Of a stretch of DNA of 64,000 nucleotides, positions 21,211 to 30,332 are shown in pieces. Location: contig JARULB010000005.1 in NCBI GenBank assembly GCA_029688905.1, positions 310,001 to 374,000 on the forward strand, read 5' to 3'. Origin of the DNA: Balneolales bacterium ANBcel1. GTDB lineage: Bacteria > Bacteroidota > Rhodothermia > Balneolales > Natronogracilivirgulaceae. A program made the translations under genes and the position numbers. How positions within the stretch are numbered: position 1 is the first letter of the stretch; each line of letters begins with the position of its first letter. The notes below the pieces were generated by a model. The model saw only the letters and a program-made list of their open reading frames with translations, was not told the origin of the DNA and did not search any database.

Positions 21211-22431
21211 TTACTCCGGTATTTCAATAGTAAAAACGGTTCCTTTATCCGGTGCTGATGTCACACTGATTGTACCCCGATGCAGCTCTACGCTTTTCTT
21301 AATGAAGAGCATGCCAAGGCCGCTGGTCTCCTCCCCCTCGGTTCCTCTTCGGCGTATGCTTTTGTTACCGGAGTACAAACTTTTCAGTTGTTCCTCTGAA
21401 AGTCCGATTCCGGTATCTTCCACCCGAAGAACAAGCGATCGTGGAGTCCCTTCCACCACGCCAACCGAGACAAAAACGCGCCCGTGTCGCGGGGTAAACT
21501 TGACGGCATTGCTGATCAGATTTCCTGTGATATGCTTCCACCGTTCCGGGTCGATCTTGAACCTGAGGTTGTCCGGAAGATCAACCGCCAGCTCCTGCTC
21601 CTTGATCATGGCGAAGGGCTGATACAATTTGATGACATCCCTGGTTAGCTCTGCAACATCCATCACCTTCCGATGTAACGCAAACGATTCATTGCGGAGA
21701 TAGTCCGAATTTAGCATCACATTTACAATCCCAAGCATATGCTTTGCGGCATCCTCCATAATGGAGTAGATCTCCCTCTTTTCTTCATCTTCGGTTTCCT
21801 GGTGCAAGTACTCGGCAAATCCCACTATGCCCATCAGGGGATTACGCATATCATGACTAACGATGCGCATAAGCTCATCCTTGGCACGACTTTCCTCCTC
21901 GAGAACCCGGTTGAGACGTGTCAACTCCATTCGTGATACAACTTCATCCGCCAGTGTGCGCAAGGCCTGTTTGTCTGAAGGAGTCAAAGCGTTCGGCTTG
22001 CGATCAATCAAACAAAGCGAACCGATGTTGTGTCCGTCGGGTGTTTTCAAGGGGGCACCGGCGTAGAACCGAAGCTGCATACCCCCCGTGACATTGGGAT
22101 TATTTCGAAAAAGAGGATCCTTTCTGGCATCTCTGACTTCAAAAACATCATCGCTCATAATGGTGAATTGGCAGAAGCTTTCGGATCGTGCAGTTGTACG
22201 CGCCTCAAACGCGTGACAAGCTTGCTGATACTGAGTCTCTTCGTCGATGAGATTCACAAGTACAATCGGAATCTCAAAAAACTCGGACGCCAGCCGGGCC
22301 AGCTTTTCCAAAGCTTCGTTTCGTTCCACCGCCCCGTCCGGCCCGACATATCGCCTGAGAGCCTCCAGCCGCTGCGTTTCATCAGCCGGAATCGGAGGCG
22401 TCTGTTCTCCAAGCCAAGTAGAATGTGTCAT
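21211..22431 (-). CDS. GAF-domain sensor histidine kinase, cytoplasmic
   Basis: 406-residue soluble kinase. An N-terminal GAF domain (~40-180; IPIVLVNLIDEETQYQQACH, LRFYAGAPLKTPDGHNIGSL) is followed by a short coiled coil, HisKA with the phospho-His in RIVSHDMRNPLMGIVGFAEY, and HATPase_c with N box (LISNAVKFTP), G1 (VEDTGIGLS) and G2 (SGLGMLFIKK). No membrane helix, so the signal is cytoplasmic or diffusible. GTG at 22434 is an alternative start one codon upstream. First gene of the operon leading to the GT2 synthase, so it probably controls exopolysaccharide output. Confidence 0.93.
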   Translation of the reverse strand: MTHSTWLGEQTPPIPADETQRLEALRRYVGPDGAVERNEALEKLARLASEFFEIPIVLVNLIDEETQYQQACHAFEARTTARSESFCQFTIMSDDVFEVRDARKDPLFRNNPNVTGGMQLRFYAGAPLKTPDGHNIGSLCLIDRKPNALTPSDKQALRTLADEVVSRMELTRLNRVLEEESRAKDELMRIVSHDMRNPLMGIVGFAEYLHQETEDEEKREIYSIMEDAAKHMLGIVNVMLNSDYLRNESFALHRKVMDVAELTRDVIKLYQPFAMIKEQELAVDLPDNLRFKIDPERWKHITGNLISNAVKFTPRHGRVFVSVGVVEGTPRSLVLRVEDTGIGLSEEQLKSLYSGNKSIRRRGTEGEETSGLGMLFIKKSVELHRGTISVTSAPDKGTVFTIEIPE

Positions 22432-22567
22432 CACAAAAAAACGATTAAATGCTTACATACAAGTGAAAAATAATATTTATGTTGACGAATACCACCGCAA
22501 CATTGCCGCCATGCCCGGAGACATTTTATTCCACTACTTGCAAAGCCATATGACTTCCGGTTACATC

Positions 22568-23398
22568 ATGATCAAACGCCATCTGTTTACCTTCACCAAT
22601 TTCAACCGCGTTATTTATTTCGGTATTGCCATGCTGTTTGCAGCCGCTCCCGGCTCTTCAAGCGCATCCGATACACCTTTCGAAGCCGGCATACAGCACA
22701 ATTTGCATGTTTTTTCACGGGTGTATGACACCCAGCATCAAACATCATTCCATTTTGGAACAAATAATTCCCTGGGAGCCTATGTGCTGCGGCTTCACCG
22801 TGGCAATCGTTTCGACCAGACTGCCTATCAGTGGGAGTTTGAAAGCTATCCGATTATCTCCGAGCGGCTCTATGCATATGCAGCTTACGCATACTCCGAC
22901 TCCGAAATTTTTCCCCGGCACCGGGCCGGAGCCGAACTCTTTTCGGCCCTGCCCTGGCGCATGGAGGGGTCCGTCGGTCTACGCTTCCTTGATTTTGAGA
23001 GTGCAGATGAAACCATCATGATTACCACCTCCCTCAGCCATTATTTCGACAGGTATATGGCCACCTTCCGCCCCTATTTCATTTTTTCCGACGGCGGATC
23101 CGGACAGACCTGGCAGGGAAGTATTCGCCGGTTTATAAATGACGAGGGGGATTATCTCATGATCCGGGCCGCTATTGGCCGCTCCTCCGATGAAACCATC
23201 TTCCAGATAGGTCAGGCCGAACAGAGGGACGTTCTGCTCTTGAAATCCGCGCAAATTGGCGCCGAAGGCAGATACCCAATCATCAGAAACCTGTCAGGTG
23301 TTGCCGCAATCACACTCTACCGCCAGGAACTGTCGTTCGATCCGGGAAACTACGTAAATAACTGGTCGTTTCGAGCCGGTATCACCGGTCACTTCTGA
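22568..23398 (+). CDS. YaiO-like outer-membrane beta-barrel protein
   Basis: 276-residue exported barrel. The start MIKRHLFTF gives a signal peptide ending near PGSSSASD; an ATG 18 nt upstream is possible, and no clear ribosome binding site decides. The mature part is alternating amphipathic strands rich in aromatic residues and ends FRAGITGHF, a typical barrel terminus. Strand pattern and length match the YaiO family. It is divergent from the kinase/regulator/HEAT/GT2 operon with a 136-bp gap, so it may be the outer-membrane exit for that polysaccharide. The family call is from pattern only. Confidence 0.75.
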   Translation: MIKRHLFTFTNFNRVIYFGIAMLFAAAPGSSSASDTPFEAGIQHNLHVFSRVYDTQHQTSFHFGTNNSLGAYVLRLHRGNRFDQTAYQWEFESYPIISERLYAYAAYAYSDSEIFPRHRAGAELFSALPWRMEGSVGLRFLDFESADETIMITTSLSHYFDRYMATFRPYFIFSDGGSGQTWQGSIRRFINDEGDYLMIRAAIGRSSDETIFQIGQAEQRDVLLLKSAQIGAEGRYPIIRNLSGVAAITLYRQELSFDPGNYVNNWSFRAGITGHF

Positions 23399-23568
23399 CC
23401 AGTACCAACATTTGGGCATTTGGCCTTGTAAAACATGCAATTATTCAACCTTCAGAGAAGACATCTCTCTCACCGCCAGCTCCTGATGTTTCGGCAAGGC
23501 CCGCCGGTCCATCAACAGTAATAATGGCTCCGTAAAAAACAACAGTAGCGTAGACAACAACTCCGTTA

Positions 23569-23596
23569 TTGACGAGGGCTTATTTTTTGTTATTCT
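23569..23596 (+). promoter_or_regulatory. Candidate sigma70-like promoter for tatA-M48
   Basis: TTGACG (23569-23574) and TATTCT (23591-23596) with a 16-bp spacer, about 80 bp before tatA. The rest of the gap 23399-23673 shows no gene. Promoters in this group often deviate from the E. coli consensus, so this is tentative. Confidence 0.3.
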
Positions 23597-23673
23597 GTAT
23601 ATTACAGGAAGGCTGGATCCGTTTCCCGCCTGTTGCGTTTTTTTTCAGGTACACACCTATCAATTGTTATAAT

Positions 23674-23856
23674 ATGGGCTTTCTCGGTGGATTTGAATGG
23701 TTGATCATCGCCTTGATCATTATCTTTTTATTCGGCGCGCGGAAAATCCCCGACATGGCCAGGGGCATCGGCAGGGGAATCTTTGAGTTTCGCAAAGCGG
23801 TTAATGACGGAAAGAAAGATGAGGACAAGGAGAACGATGAACCGGACAGGCAATAG
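23674..23856 (+). CDS. tatA: Twin-arginine translocase subunit TatA/TatE
   Basis: 60-residue pore-forming subunit of the Tat system. The membrane helix WLIIALIIIFLFGARKIPDM is followed by the conserved amphipathic helix ARGIGRGIFEFRKAV and a charged tail (DGKKDEDKENDEPDRQ), all family features. The 3' end overlaps the M48 protease gene by 20 bp. tatC is not in the window, which is common when tatA genes are scattered. Confidence 0.93.
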   Translation: MGFLGGFEWLIIALIIIFLFGARKIPDMARGIGRGIFEFRKAVNDGKKDEDKENDEPDRQ

Positions 23857-25360
23857 CGCACCACTTCTTCCCGGATTCAGGTTTTTCAGAAGTATGGTTC
23901 TGGTGGCCCTGCTACTGGTTTCCGGATCATGCGCGGTTCAGCAAAACCCGGTTACCGGCAGCACCCGCCTGCTGGCCTACACCTGGAGCCAGGAGGTGGA
24001 AATTGGACGTGAAGTCGACCGGGAGTTCACGGCCCAGTACGGATTGTACGATGACCCGAACGTCTCGGATTATGTGGATGAACTCAGCCGCCTCGTACTG
24101 GCCGAGAGCCATATGCGCCGGGAATACACGGACGCCAAGTTCCGCGAAACAGAGTTTTACTTCCGGGTGCTGGACAGCCCCGTTGTCAACGCATTTGCCT
24201 TGCCCGGCGGCTATGTGTATGTGACCCGCGGCCTGCTGGCCCACCTGAACAATGACGCACAGCTCGCCGTGGTCATCGGCCATGAAATCGGTCATGTTGC
24301 CGCCCGCCACGCTTCCCAGCGCCAGCTGCGGCAGTCTGTCGGACAAATCGCCATTCTCGGTGGCGCCATCCTCGGCCAGGAGTTTCTCGGCATTCCGGGA
24401 GAACCGATTCTGAACCTGAGCAGCCAGGCCGCACAGCTTATCTTCCTGAGCTACGGCCGAAGCGCCGAGCGTGAATCCGACCGACTTGGTGTCGAGTACG
24501 CCGCCCGAGCAGGCTTTGCCGCCGAAGAGGGCGCGGCATTTTTTACCAGTCTCAAGCGTATTTCCGAAGCTTCGGGTCAGACCATCCCGACATGGCTCTC
24601 CAGTCACCCCGATCCGGGAGAACGGGAGCAGAACATCCCCACGCTTGCCCGCGAATGGCGGGAACGGGGGTACGAGCAAACCATCCGCAATGAAGAAACC
24701 TATATGGAAATGCTGGACGGGATGCTCTACGGTGACAACCCCCGGGAAGGTTTTGTGGATGGCGACCGTTTTGTCCACCCCGACCTTGAGTTTCAGTTTC
24801 CGGTGCCGGATGAGTGGCGTCTGATTAACGAACGCAACCAGGTCATCCTGCTTGCACCTTCGGAAAATGCCGTCATGATTTTTCGCATTGACGGAGAGTC
24901 AGCGTCGGCCCGTGAATCCGTACAGTCATTTGCCCGACAGGAAGGCATCACCGTTAACAGCGAAACCGCCACCCAAAGCAGCGATCGGCATTCGGCCTAC
25001 CAGGCTGATGTGACCATCACACAGGATGCCGGAAACCTGAGAGCCCTGGTGTACGCCGTGGAATTCGACAACCGGATCTACCGCTATATCAGCTACAGCT
25101 CCGCTGATGATTTCGACACGTTTCGGGATGACTTCCGGACTGTGCCCGAAAGTTTCGACCGGCTGACCGACCGCGATATCCTTGCTGTTCAGCCGGCCAG
25201 ATTGCAGATCGTCCGTGTGGAAGAACCTGGGGTGTTTGAAGACTTTTTGCCGGATCCGCTGCCAAGAGGCATTACAGCCGGCGAAGTTGCCATTATCAAT
25301 CAAGTGGAGGAGGGAGAAACCGTTGATAAGGGCCGACTTTTGAAAATCCCGGTTCAGTAA
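23837..25360 (+). CDS. M48-family metalloprotease, lipoprotein (BepA-like)
   Basis: 507-residue periplasmic zinc protease that likely controls the quality of outer-membrane proteins. The start at 23837 has AAGGAG 6-7 nt upstream and lies inside the tatA end. Lipobox VSGSC (Cys32). Zinc motif HEIGH (149-153) in VVIGHEIGHVAARHASQRQ, third ligand in SAERESDRLGVEYAARAGF, and SSHPDPGER as in BepA/LoiP-type enzymes. A ~200-residue C-terminal part includes a beta domain and a degenerate LysM-like end (ITAGEVAIINQVEEGETVDK). Overlap with tatA suggests coupled expression; both deal with envelope protein traffic. Confidence 0.93.
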   Translation: MNRTGNSAPLLPGFRFFRSMVLVALLLVSGSCAVQQNPVTGSTRLLAYTWSQEVEIGREVDREFTAQYGLYDDPNVSDYVDELSRLVLAESHMRREYTDAKFRETEFYFRVLDSPVVNAFALPGGYVYVTRGLLAHLNNDAQLAVVIGHEIGHVAARHASQRQLRQSVGQIAILGGAILGQEFLGIPGEPILNLSSQAAQLIFLSYGRSAERESDRLGVEYAARAGFAAEEGAAFFTSLKRISEASGQTIPTWLSSHPDPGEREQNIPTLAREWRERGYEQTIRNEETYMEMLDGMLYGDNPREGFVDGDRFVHPDLEFQFPVPDEWRLINERNQVILLAPSENAVMIFRIDGESASARESVQSFARQEGITVNSETATQSSDRHSAYQADVTITQDAGNLRALVYAVEFDNRIYRYISYSSADDFDTFRDDFRTVPESFDRLTDRDILAVQPARLQIVRVEEPGVFEDFLPDPLPRGITAGEVAIINQVEEGETVDKGRLLKIPVQ

Positions 25361-25556
25361 TTTTTGCGTATATTTTTGTACCTGATTGCTGCAGAATTCC
25401 GCAATCATCACTATTTACTCCCAACGTGACGCAGGCCACCGCTCATGCCGGCACCTTCCCCGCAGCCTGATCCCGGGCGCCGGCTGCTCTCGGCCAAACG
25501 GCCTGTAAACCCGCGTTAACCGCTTCGCTTATCCTCAACCATTAACCGGAATCAAG

Positions 25557-28500
25557 ATGAAAAAACTGGCGCTGGCCCTGGGTATCCTACTGCTTGTCCT
25601 GATCGTTTTGATCGGTGGACTCTCCCTTTATCTGACCGATGATCGGCTCCGCTCCATGATTTTGCCGGAGGTGCAGGAGCTCACCGGACGTGATGTTCAA
25701 ATCGAACGCATCTCCTACTCCCTGTTCCGAACCTTCCCCCGCTTCGGGCTTATTATCGAAGGGGTTGATGTGCCCGACCCGGTGGAAGACACGTTTTTCC
25801 GCGTTGATCAGCTTTTGGTTTCCGTGGATCTGATCCCCCTGATCCGGAGTGAAATCCGTGTAAACCGCCTTGAAATTGACCGACCCGAATTTACCTATAT
25901 CGTTTACGAGGACGGCTCCACGAACATCGACCCCTTCCTGGCAGAGGAACCCGCCGACATACCTGATGATCCTGCAGAACCGGGTGAGATCATGGATCTG
26001 GACCTCTCCGAAATCGTCATTACCGGCGCCGCATTCGGCATGATCGACCACAGCACCGGCACCACAGCCATGCTCTCCGGACTGGATATCCAAAGCTCGC
26101 TGCGTTTCACCGATGTCCTTGAAAGCACCATGGATATCACACTTGAAAGCCTGGACGTCAGCTTTGAAGGGCAGCAACTTGTCTCCGGACTCGGTTTTCA
26201 CCTTACACAAACATCCATCCTGGACCTCGAAAATGAAATCCTGAACCTGCTGGACGGCCGGCTGAATCTGCACGGCCTCGGATTAACGCTGGAGGGAAGC
26301 ATCTCCGATTGGGGCGGCGGAGAACCGATGGTCGACCTGCAAATTGCTTCCGCTTCGGATGATTTCGGCGCCCTGCTCGACCTCGTGCCTCCGGATTACG
26401 AAGAGTTTATTGCCGGACTGGAAACCGGTGGTGGTCTGGATCTCTCCGTCTCTCTCTCCGGAAGGATCAGCGAGGAGGATATTCCCGCATTCGAAGCACA
26501 GGCATCCATTACCGACGGATTCATCCAGCACAGCGACGTGCCCGAACGCATATCCGGTATCCGGCTCTCTGCCCGGGCCGACAACACCCTGGTTGTGATT
26601 GAAACGTTTGAAGCATCCGCCGGAGCTTCCAGGTTATCAGCAACGGCCGAAATTCGCGATCCCCTGGAAGAGACCGCCGTTTTTACTTTTAACGGAACCA
26701 TGAACGCGGATCTCTCCACCGCCAACAGATATGTTCCGCTGGAGGAGTTTGATATCCGTGAGCTCGCCGGACTCATAGACATACGCGCAGTAGCGGAAGG
26801 GATGGTCTGGAACCCGGAGGAAGCCTCGTTTGATGTCAGCGCCACACTTTCAGGCGGCCGCATCGGTCATGCCGAACTTGGCCGTCCCGTGGAAGATATC
26901 GAGGTGGAAGTGAACGCCACACGCGAATCCGTGCGGATTTCCCGTGCCACAGCCCGGTCATCGGACAACTATTTCAGCGGAACGGTGCAGATCACCTCGC
27001 CGCTGGAACCGGAGATCGCAGCGTTTGAAGCCGATGGCGAGATTACACTGGACCTGGCCACCGTCGGGGAATACTACCCGATAGATTCCGATACGCTCTC
27101 CATGCGGGGCATGATCTCATTCAGCGGTTCGGTCGCAGGGCTTCTTGAAACACCGGAAGAAGCCACCTTTTCCGGCTTGTTTGAACTCAGGGACGGATTT
27201 CTTTCGTACCATCAAATCGATCAGGATATCGAAGACCTGACAGCGGTGGTCCGGGCTACGGATCAAACCGTCACCATAGAAGAAGCACGGGTGCGCTCCG
27301 GCACAAACCGGTTCTCATTGTCGGGCAGTGTCAACCGCTACATGGAGGACGACGCTTCCTTCGACCTCACCGTCAACGGGCTGATCGCACTGGCCGAAAT
27401 AAACGCCTACTATCCGGTTGAAGAGGAGTTCGGACTGGTTATGGGCGGCGAGATTGAATCCGGCGCACGGCTGAGGGGGAGGATCGATGACCTCGAGGCG
27501 GTCCGGCTCGACGGTTCGGTGGTCGCCTCGGAAGTCCATATGGCTTCACCCGACCTGATGCTTCCGCTGCGTGAACTGAACGGATCACTGGAATTCATTG
27601 GCGATGACCTGCATGCCGAATCCATCACCTTCTATTTTGGCGAATCCGATTACTCTATTTCCGGCCGCATTCGTAACTATATGGCCATCATGGAAGAGCC
27701 CGGTAGTGCCGAGCCGGCCCGCTTCACCGGAAGCTTCCGGTCGGAACTGTTCAATGCCGATGAATTCATGGATTTTGAGGAACCGCCCGAAGATTTTGAG
27801 CCCGAACCGTTTGAAGCCGTGCTTCCCAACCTGGCCGGTTCGTTTGACGCCGAAATCGCCGTATTGCAGTTCTTCGGGATGGAGGCCACCGATATCAAAG
27901 GTACGATTGAAATGTCGCCGAACCATATCGGCTCCGACGAGGTGTCGGTCCATATATTCGATGGAACGGTCCATGGTGACTTCCGGTGGGATGTGTTCGC
28001 GGCCGATCATACCGGCATCACCTTCAACGGTGAGCTGGACAAGGTCAGGGTTCAGGAACTGTTCTCCCAGATGGATTTCGGCGGACAGCTTCAAATGGCC
28101 GAACATATTCGCGCCGATTTCAGCGCCACTACCGAGTTCTATGCCGAATTCGACGAGTACCTTGAGATGGACATGGCCGCATTGTTTACTACCGGTGATT
28201 TCGGTATGGAGGAAGCACGTGTCGCCGGTCACCCCGTACAGGTGGCCATCGCGGAACTGCTCGGCGTGAATGAGCTCAGAGACCTGAGCCTGGACTCCTG
28301 GACCGCCAAATACCATATCGAAGACGGCATCATGAGACTGGATGATTTCAATCTGACAAGCCGGGATATCGGACTCAATTTGTCGGGAACGCAAAACCTG
28401 ATCGAGGATGAGCTGGACTACCGCGCCGAACTCATTCTGCCGGGTGCCTGGGCAGGCCGGATCGGAGGAGTCCTTCCGGGTGACGCGGTCGACGCATTGC

Positions 28501-28670
28501 GCAGGGATGACGGAAAACTCGTAATCCCCGCCACCATTCGCGGCACTTCCGAGAACCCGAGGCCGGGCCTCGACCAGGAACGGATCCGGGAACTTGTTGA
28601 GGAGTACCTGAAGGAACGCGCCCGCGATGCCGGCAGGGATATCCTCGAGGGAATCCTGAACAGATTTTAA
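25557..28670 (+). CDS. AsmA-family protein (TamB/YhdP-like envelope lipid transport)
   Basis: 1037-residue inner-membrane-anchored protein. An N-terminal helix (LALALGILLLVLIVLIGGLS) is followed by the AsmA N-terminal module (VQELTGRDVQIERISYSLFR, LLVSVDLIPLIRSEIRVNRL), many repeating beta segments forming the long hydrophobic groove, and the AsmA C-terminal module with a charged helix (DQERIRELVEEYLKERARD). Relatives bridge inner and outer membranes and carry phospholipids. It stands alone between M48 and DUF502, with about 200 bp on each side. Its place after tatA and M48 makes an envelope-biogenesis neighbourhood, although each gap is large enough for its own promoter. Confidence 0.9.
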   Translation: MKKLALALGILLLVLIVLIGGLSLYLTDDRLRSMILPEVQELTGRDVQIERISYSLFRTFPRFGLIIEGVDVPDPVEDTFFRVDQLLVSVDLIPLIRSEIRVNRLEIDRPEFTYIVYEDGSTNIDPFLAEEPADIPDDPAEPGEIMDLDLSEIVITGAAFGMIDHSTGTTAMLSGLDIQSSLRFTDVLESTMDITLESLDVSFEGQQLVSGLGFHLTQTSILDLENEILNLLDGRLNLHGLGLTLEGSISDWGGGEPMVDLQIASASDDFGALLDLVPPDYEEFIAGLETGGGLDLSVSLSGRISEEDIPAFEAQASITDGFIQHSDVPERISGIRLSARADNTLVVIETFEASAGASRLSATAEIRDPLEETAVFTFNGTMNADLSTANRYVPLEEFDIRELAGLIDIRAVAEGMVWNPEEASFDVSATLSGGRIGHAELGRPVEDIEVEVNATRESVRISRATARSSDNYFSGTVQITSPLEPEIAAFEADGEITLDLATVGEYYPIDSDTLSMRGMISFSGSVAGLLETPEEATFSGLFELRDGFLSYHQIDQDIEDLTAVVRATDQTVTIEEARVRSGTNRFSLSGSVNRYMEDDASFDLTVNGLIALAEINAYYPVEEEFGLVMGGEIESGARLRGRIDDLEAVRLDGSVVASEVHMASPDLMLPLRELNGSLEFIGDDLHAESITFYFGESDYSISGRIRNYMAIMEEPGSAEPARFTGSFRSELFNADEFMDFEEPPEDFEPEPFEAVLPNLAGSFDAEIAVLQFFGMEATDIKGTIEMSPNHIGSDEVSVHIFDGTVHGDFRWDVFAADHTGITFNGELDKVRVQELFSQMDFGGQLQMAEHIRADFSATTEFYAEFDEYLEMDMAALFTTGDFGMEEARVAGHPVQVAIAELLGVNELRDLSLDSWTAKYHIEDGIMRLDDFNLTSRDIGLNLSGTQNLIEDELDYRAELILPGAWAGRIGGVLPGDAVDALRRDDGKLVIPATIRGTSENPRPGLDQERIRELVEEYLKERARDAGRDILEGILNRF

Positions 28671-28886
28671 CTACAGCCACAGATCGATTTTTCGTTTCTT
28701 TCCGTTTATATAGCTGAGTCTGTGAACCGTAACCGATTGCGGGGTTTCTTCCATACGGTTACACAGGGTCGGGCCGGGGGCATTCCGCTCCTTGCAGAGA
28801 GGTCTTCGCAGACACCTCATGCCGGCGTGACTACCGGAGACTATTATATCCAGATATCAAAAGATTAACCGCGAAAGGAGTTGTAC

Positions 28887-29564
28887 ATGTTCGAGGAGAA
28901 AAAAGTCGTCTACAAGAACCCCTTCAAAACAGACGAAGAAGAGGGCGGATCACATCTGCTCAAGAATATCCGGCGCGCATTCCTGCGCGGCCTGGCAATT
29001 GTCATTCCGGTGTTTATCACAGTTTGGCTGCTGTGGCTCATTTTCCAATTTATCGACGGAATCGCCTCACCATTCTACCGGTATGTCGGTCTGAATATTC
29101 CCGGACTCGGTTTTCTCACCGCCATCATCCTGATCCTCCTGCTGGGCATCTTTTCCCGGTACCTGGTCGTCAAGTTCTTCTTCCGCGTTCTTGAAAGCAT
29201 CTTTCTCAATCTGCCGCTTACCAAAACCATCTACAGCGGAGCCCGCGAACTGATCAATGCCTTTTCTCCCGATAAAAAAGGGACCTTTCAGGAAGTCTGC
29301 ATGATCGAATACCCCCGTAAGGGCCTGTACACCATGGGATTCATCACCAACGAGATTGAGTATCATGACTCCGAAAATGAGCGCGCCGACCTGACCAGCG
29401 TCTACATCCCCCTGCCCCCCAATCCTACTACCGGTATGCTTACCCTCATCCCCACCAGCGAAGTTATCCCGCTTTCCATTAGCGTGGAACAGGGCCTGAA
29501 AATGGTCCTTTCGGCAGGAATTGTGACACCTCACGAGTTTTCCAGAATGCAAAAACCCCGCTGA
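28887..29564 (+). CDS. DUF502 membrane protein
   Basis: 225-residue inner-membrane protein of the DUF502 family. The ATG at 28887 is preceded by GAAAGGAG with 6-nt spacing, which decides it over a TTG six bases upstream. Two membrane helices (AIVIPVFITVWLLWLIFQFI; FLTAIILILLLGIFSRYLVV), then the conserved soluble part with LPLTKTIYSGARELINAF, PRKGLYTMGFITNE and PPNPTTGMLTLIP. No biochemical role is established for this family that I know of; plant homologues are called LCV-like. Single gene. Confidence 0.93.
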   Translation: MFEEKKVVYKNPFKTDEEEGGSHLLKNIRRAFLRGLAIVIPVFITVWLLWLIFQFIDGIASPFYRYVGLNIPGLGFLTAIILILLLGIFSRYLVVKFFFRVLESIFLNLPLTKTIYSGARELINAFSPDKKGTFQEVCMIEYPRKGLYTMGFITNEIEYHDSENERADLTSVYIPLPPNPTTGMLTLIPTSEVIPLSISVEQGLKMVLSAGIVTPHEFSRMQKPR

Positions 29565-29692
29565 TAAAACTCTCTTCTCCGAATGCAACCGAACAGCAGA
29601 ACTGTAAAGGCACATCGAACACTTGATAATATGTATTTATCTATATATATTGTTTTATTCAATTGCCAACCTAGAAAAAAAGGTACTTCGAT

Positions 29693-30172
29693 ATGATTAG
29701 AATCAGTTTTTATTCCGGTATTGCAGGACTTGCCGCCGCCCTGCTTATCATTATCCTGAGCGGTTTCGGTAAAAGCGAAACCCCGGGGATGATGGAAGAC
29801 GCGTCCCCGTATGATTTTGAAACCACCATCGATCGCTTTGAAACAGCGGTAGATGAAGCCGGCTGGGGCATTATCACGACACATAACATGCAGCAGATGA
29901 TGCAGCGTCACGGCCATGAGGTCAACAAGATCAAGATTTTCGAGGTTTGCTCGGCCCGGTATTCGGCTGAAGTGCTGAAACTTGATGACGAGCGCATCAT
30001 CACCCCGCTTATGCCCTGCCGCATTGCAATTTATGAAAAGAGCGACGGGGTCACCTACATTTCGCGCATGGATCACAAAGCCATTGCCCGTCCCTACGGC
30101 GGCGTGATATACGATGTAATGACAAAAGCGACACGGGACATGGAGATGATGATCGCCCAGGTGGTGGAATAA
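29693..30172 (+). CDS. DUF302-domain protein, membrane-anchored
   Basis: 159 residues with an N-terminal membrane or uncleaved signal segment (GIAGLAAALLIIILSGF) and a DUF302 domain (~40-155: DFETTIDRFETAVDEAGWGI, KIKIFEVCSARYSAEVL, MPCRIAIYEKSDGVTYISRM). DUF302 folds as a small alpha/beta sandwich, often exported and linked to redox or sulfur genes. Two Cys are retained (in EVCSA and MPCRI). It lies upstream of the ATP-grasp gene with a 160-bp gap, so it is probably not part of that operon. Confidence 0.88.
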   Translation: MIRISFYSGIAGLAAALLIIILSGFGKSETPGMMEDASPYDFETTIDRFETAVDEAGWGIITTHNMQQMMQRHGHEVNKIKIFEVCSARYSAEVLKLDDERIITPLMPCRIAIYEKSDGVTYISRMDHKAIARPYGGVIYDVMTKATRDMEMMIAQVVE

Positions 30173-30332
30173 ATCCCGGCTGTCGAACCCGAACCCGGTC
30201 GCCCCTCCTGTTTCAGGTCCCCAATGAACTATTTCCTGCGCATGCTCATTGATATTGGTGTACCGTTTACATAAAATCCGGTGCCGCAGCAATCAGAATC
30301 GCGTTTTTTTATCATGGAAAACCCAATTATTT

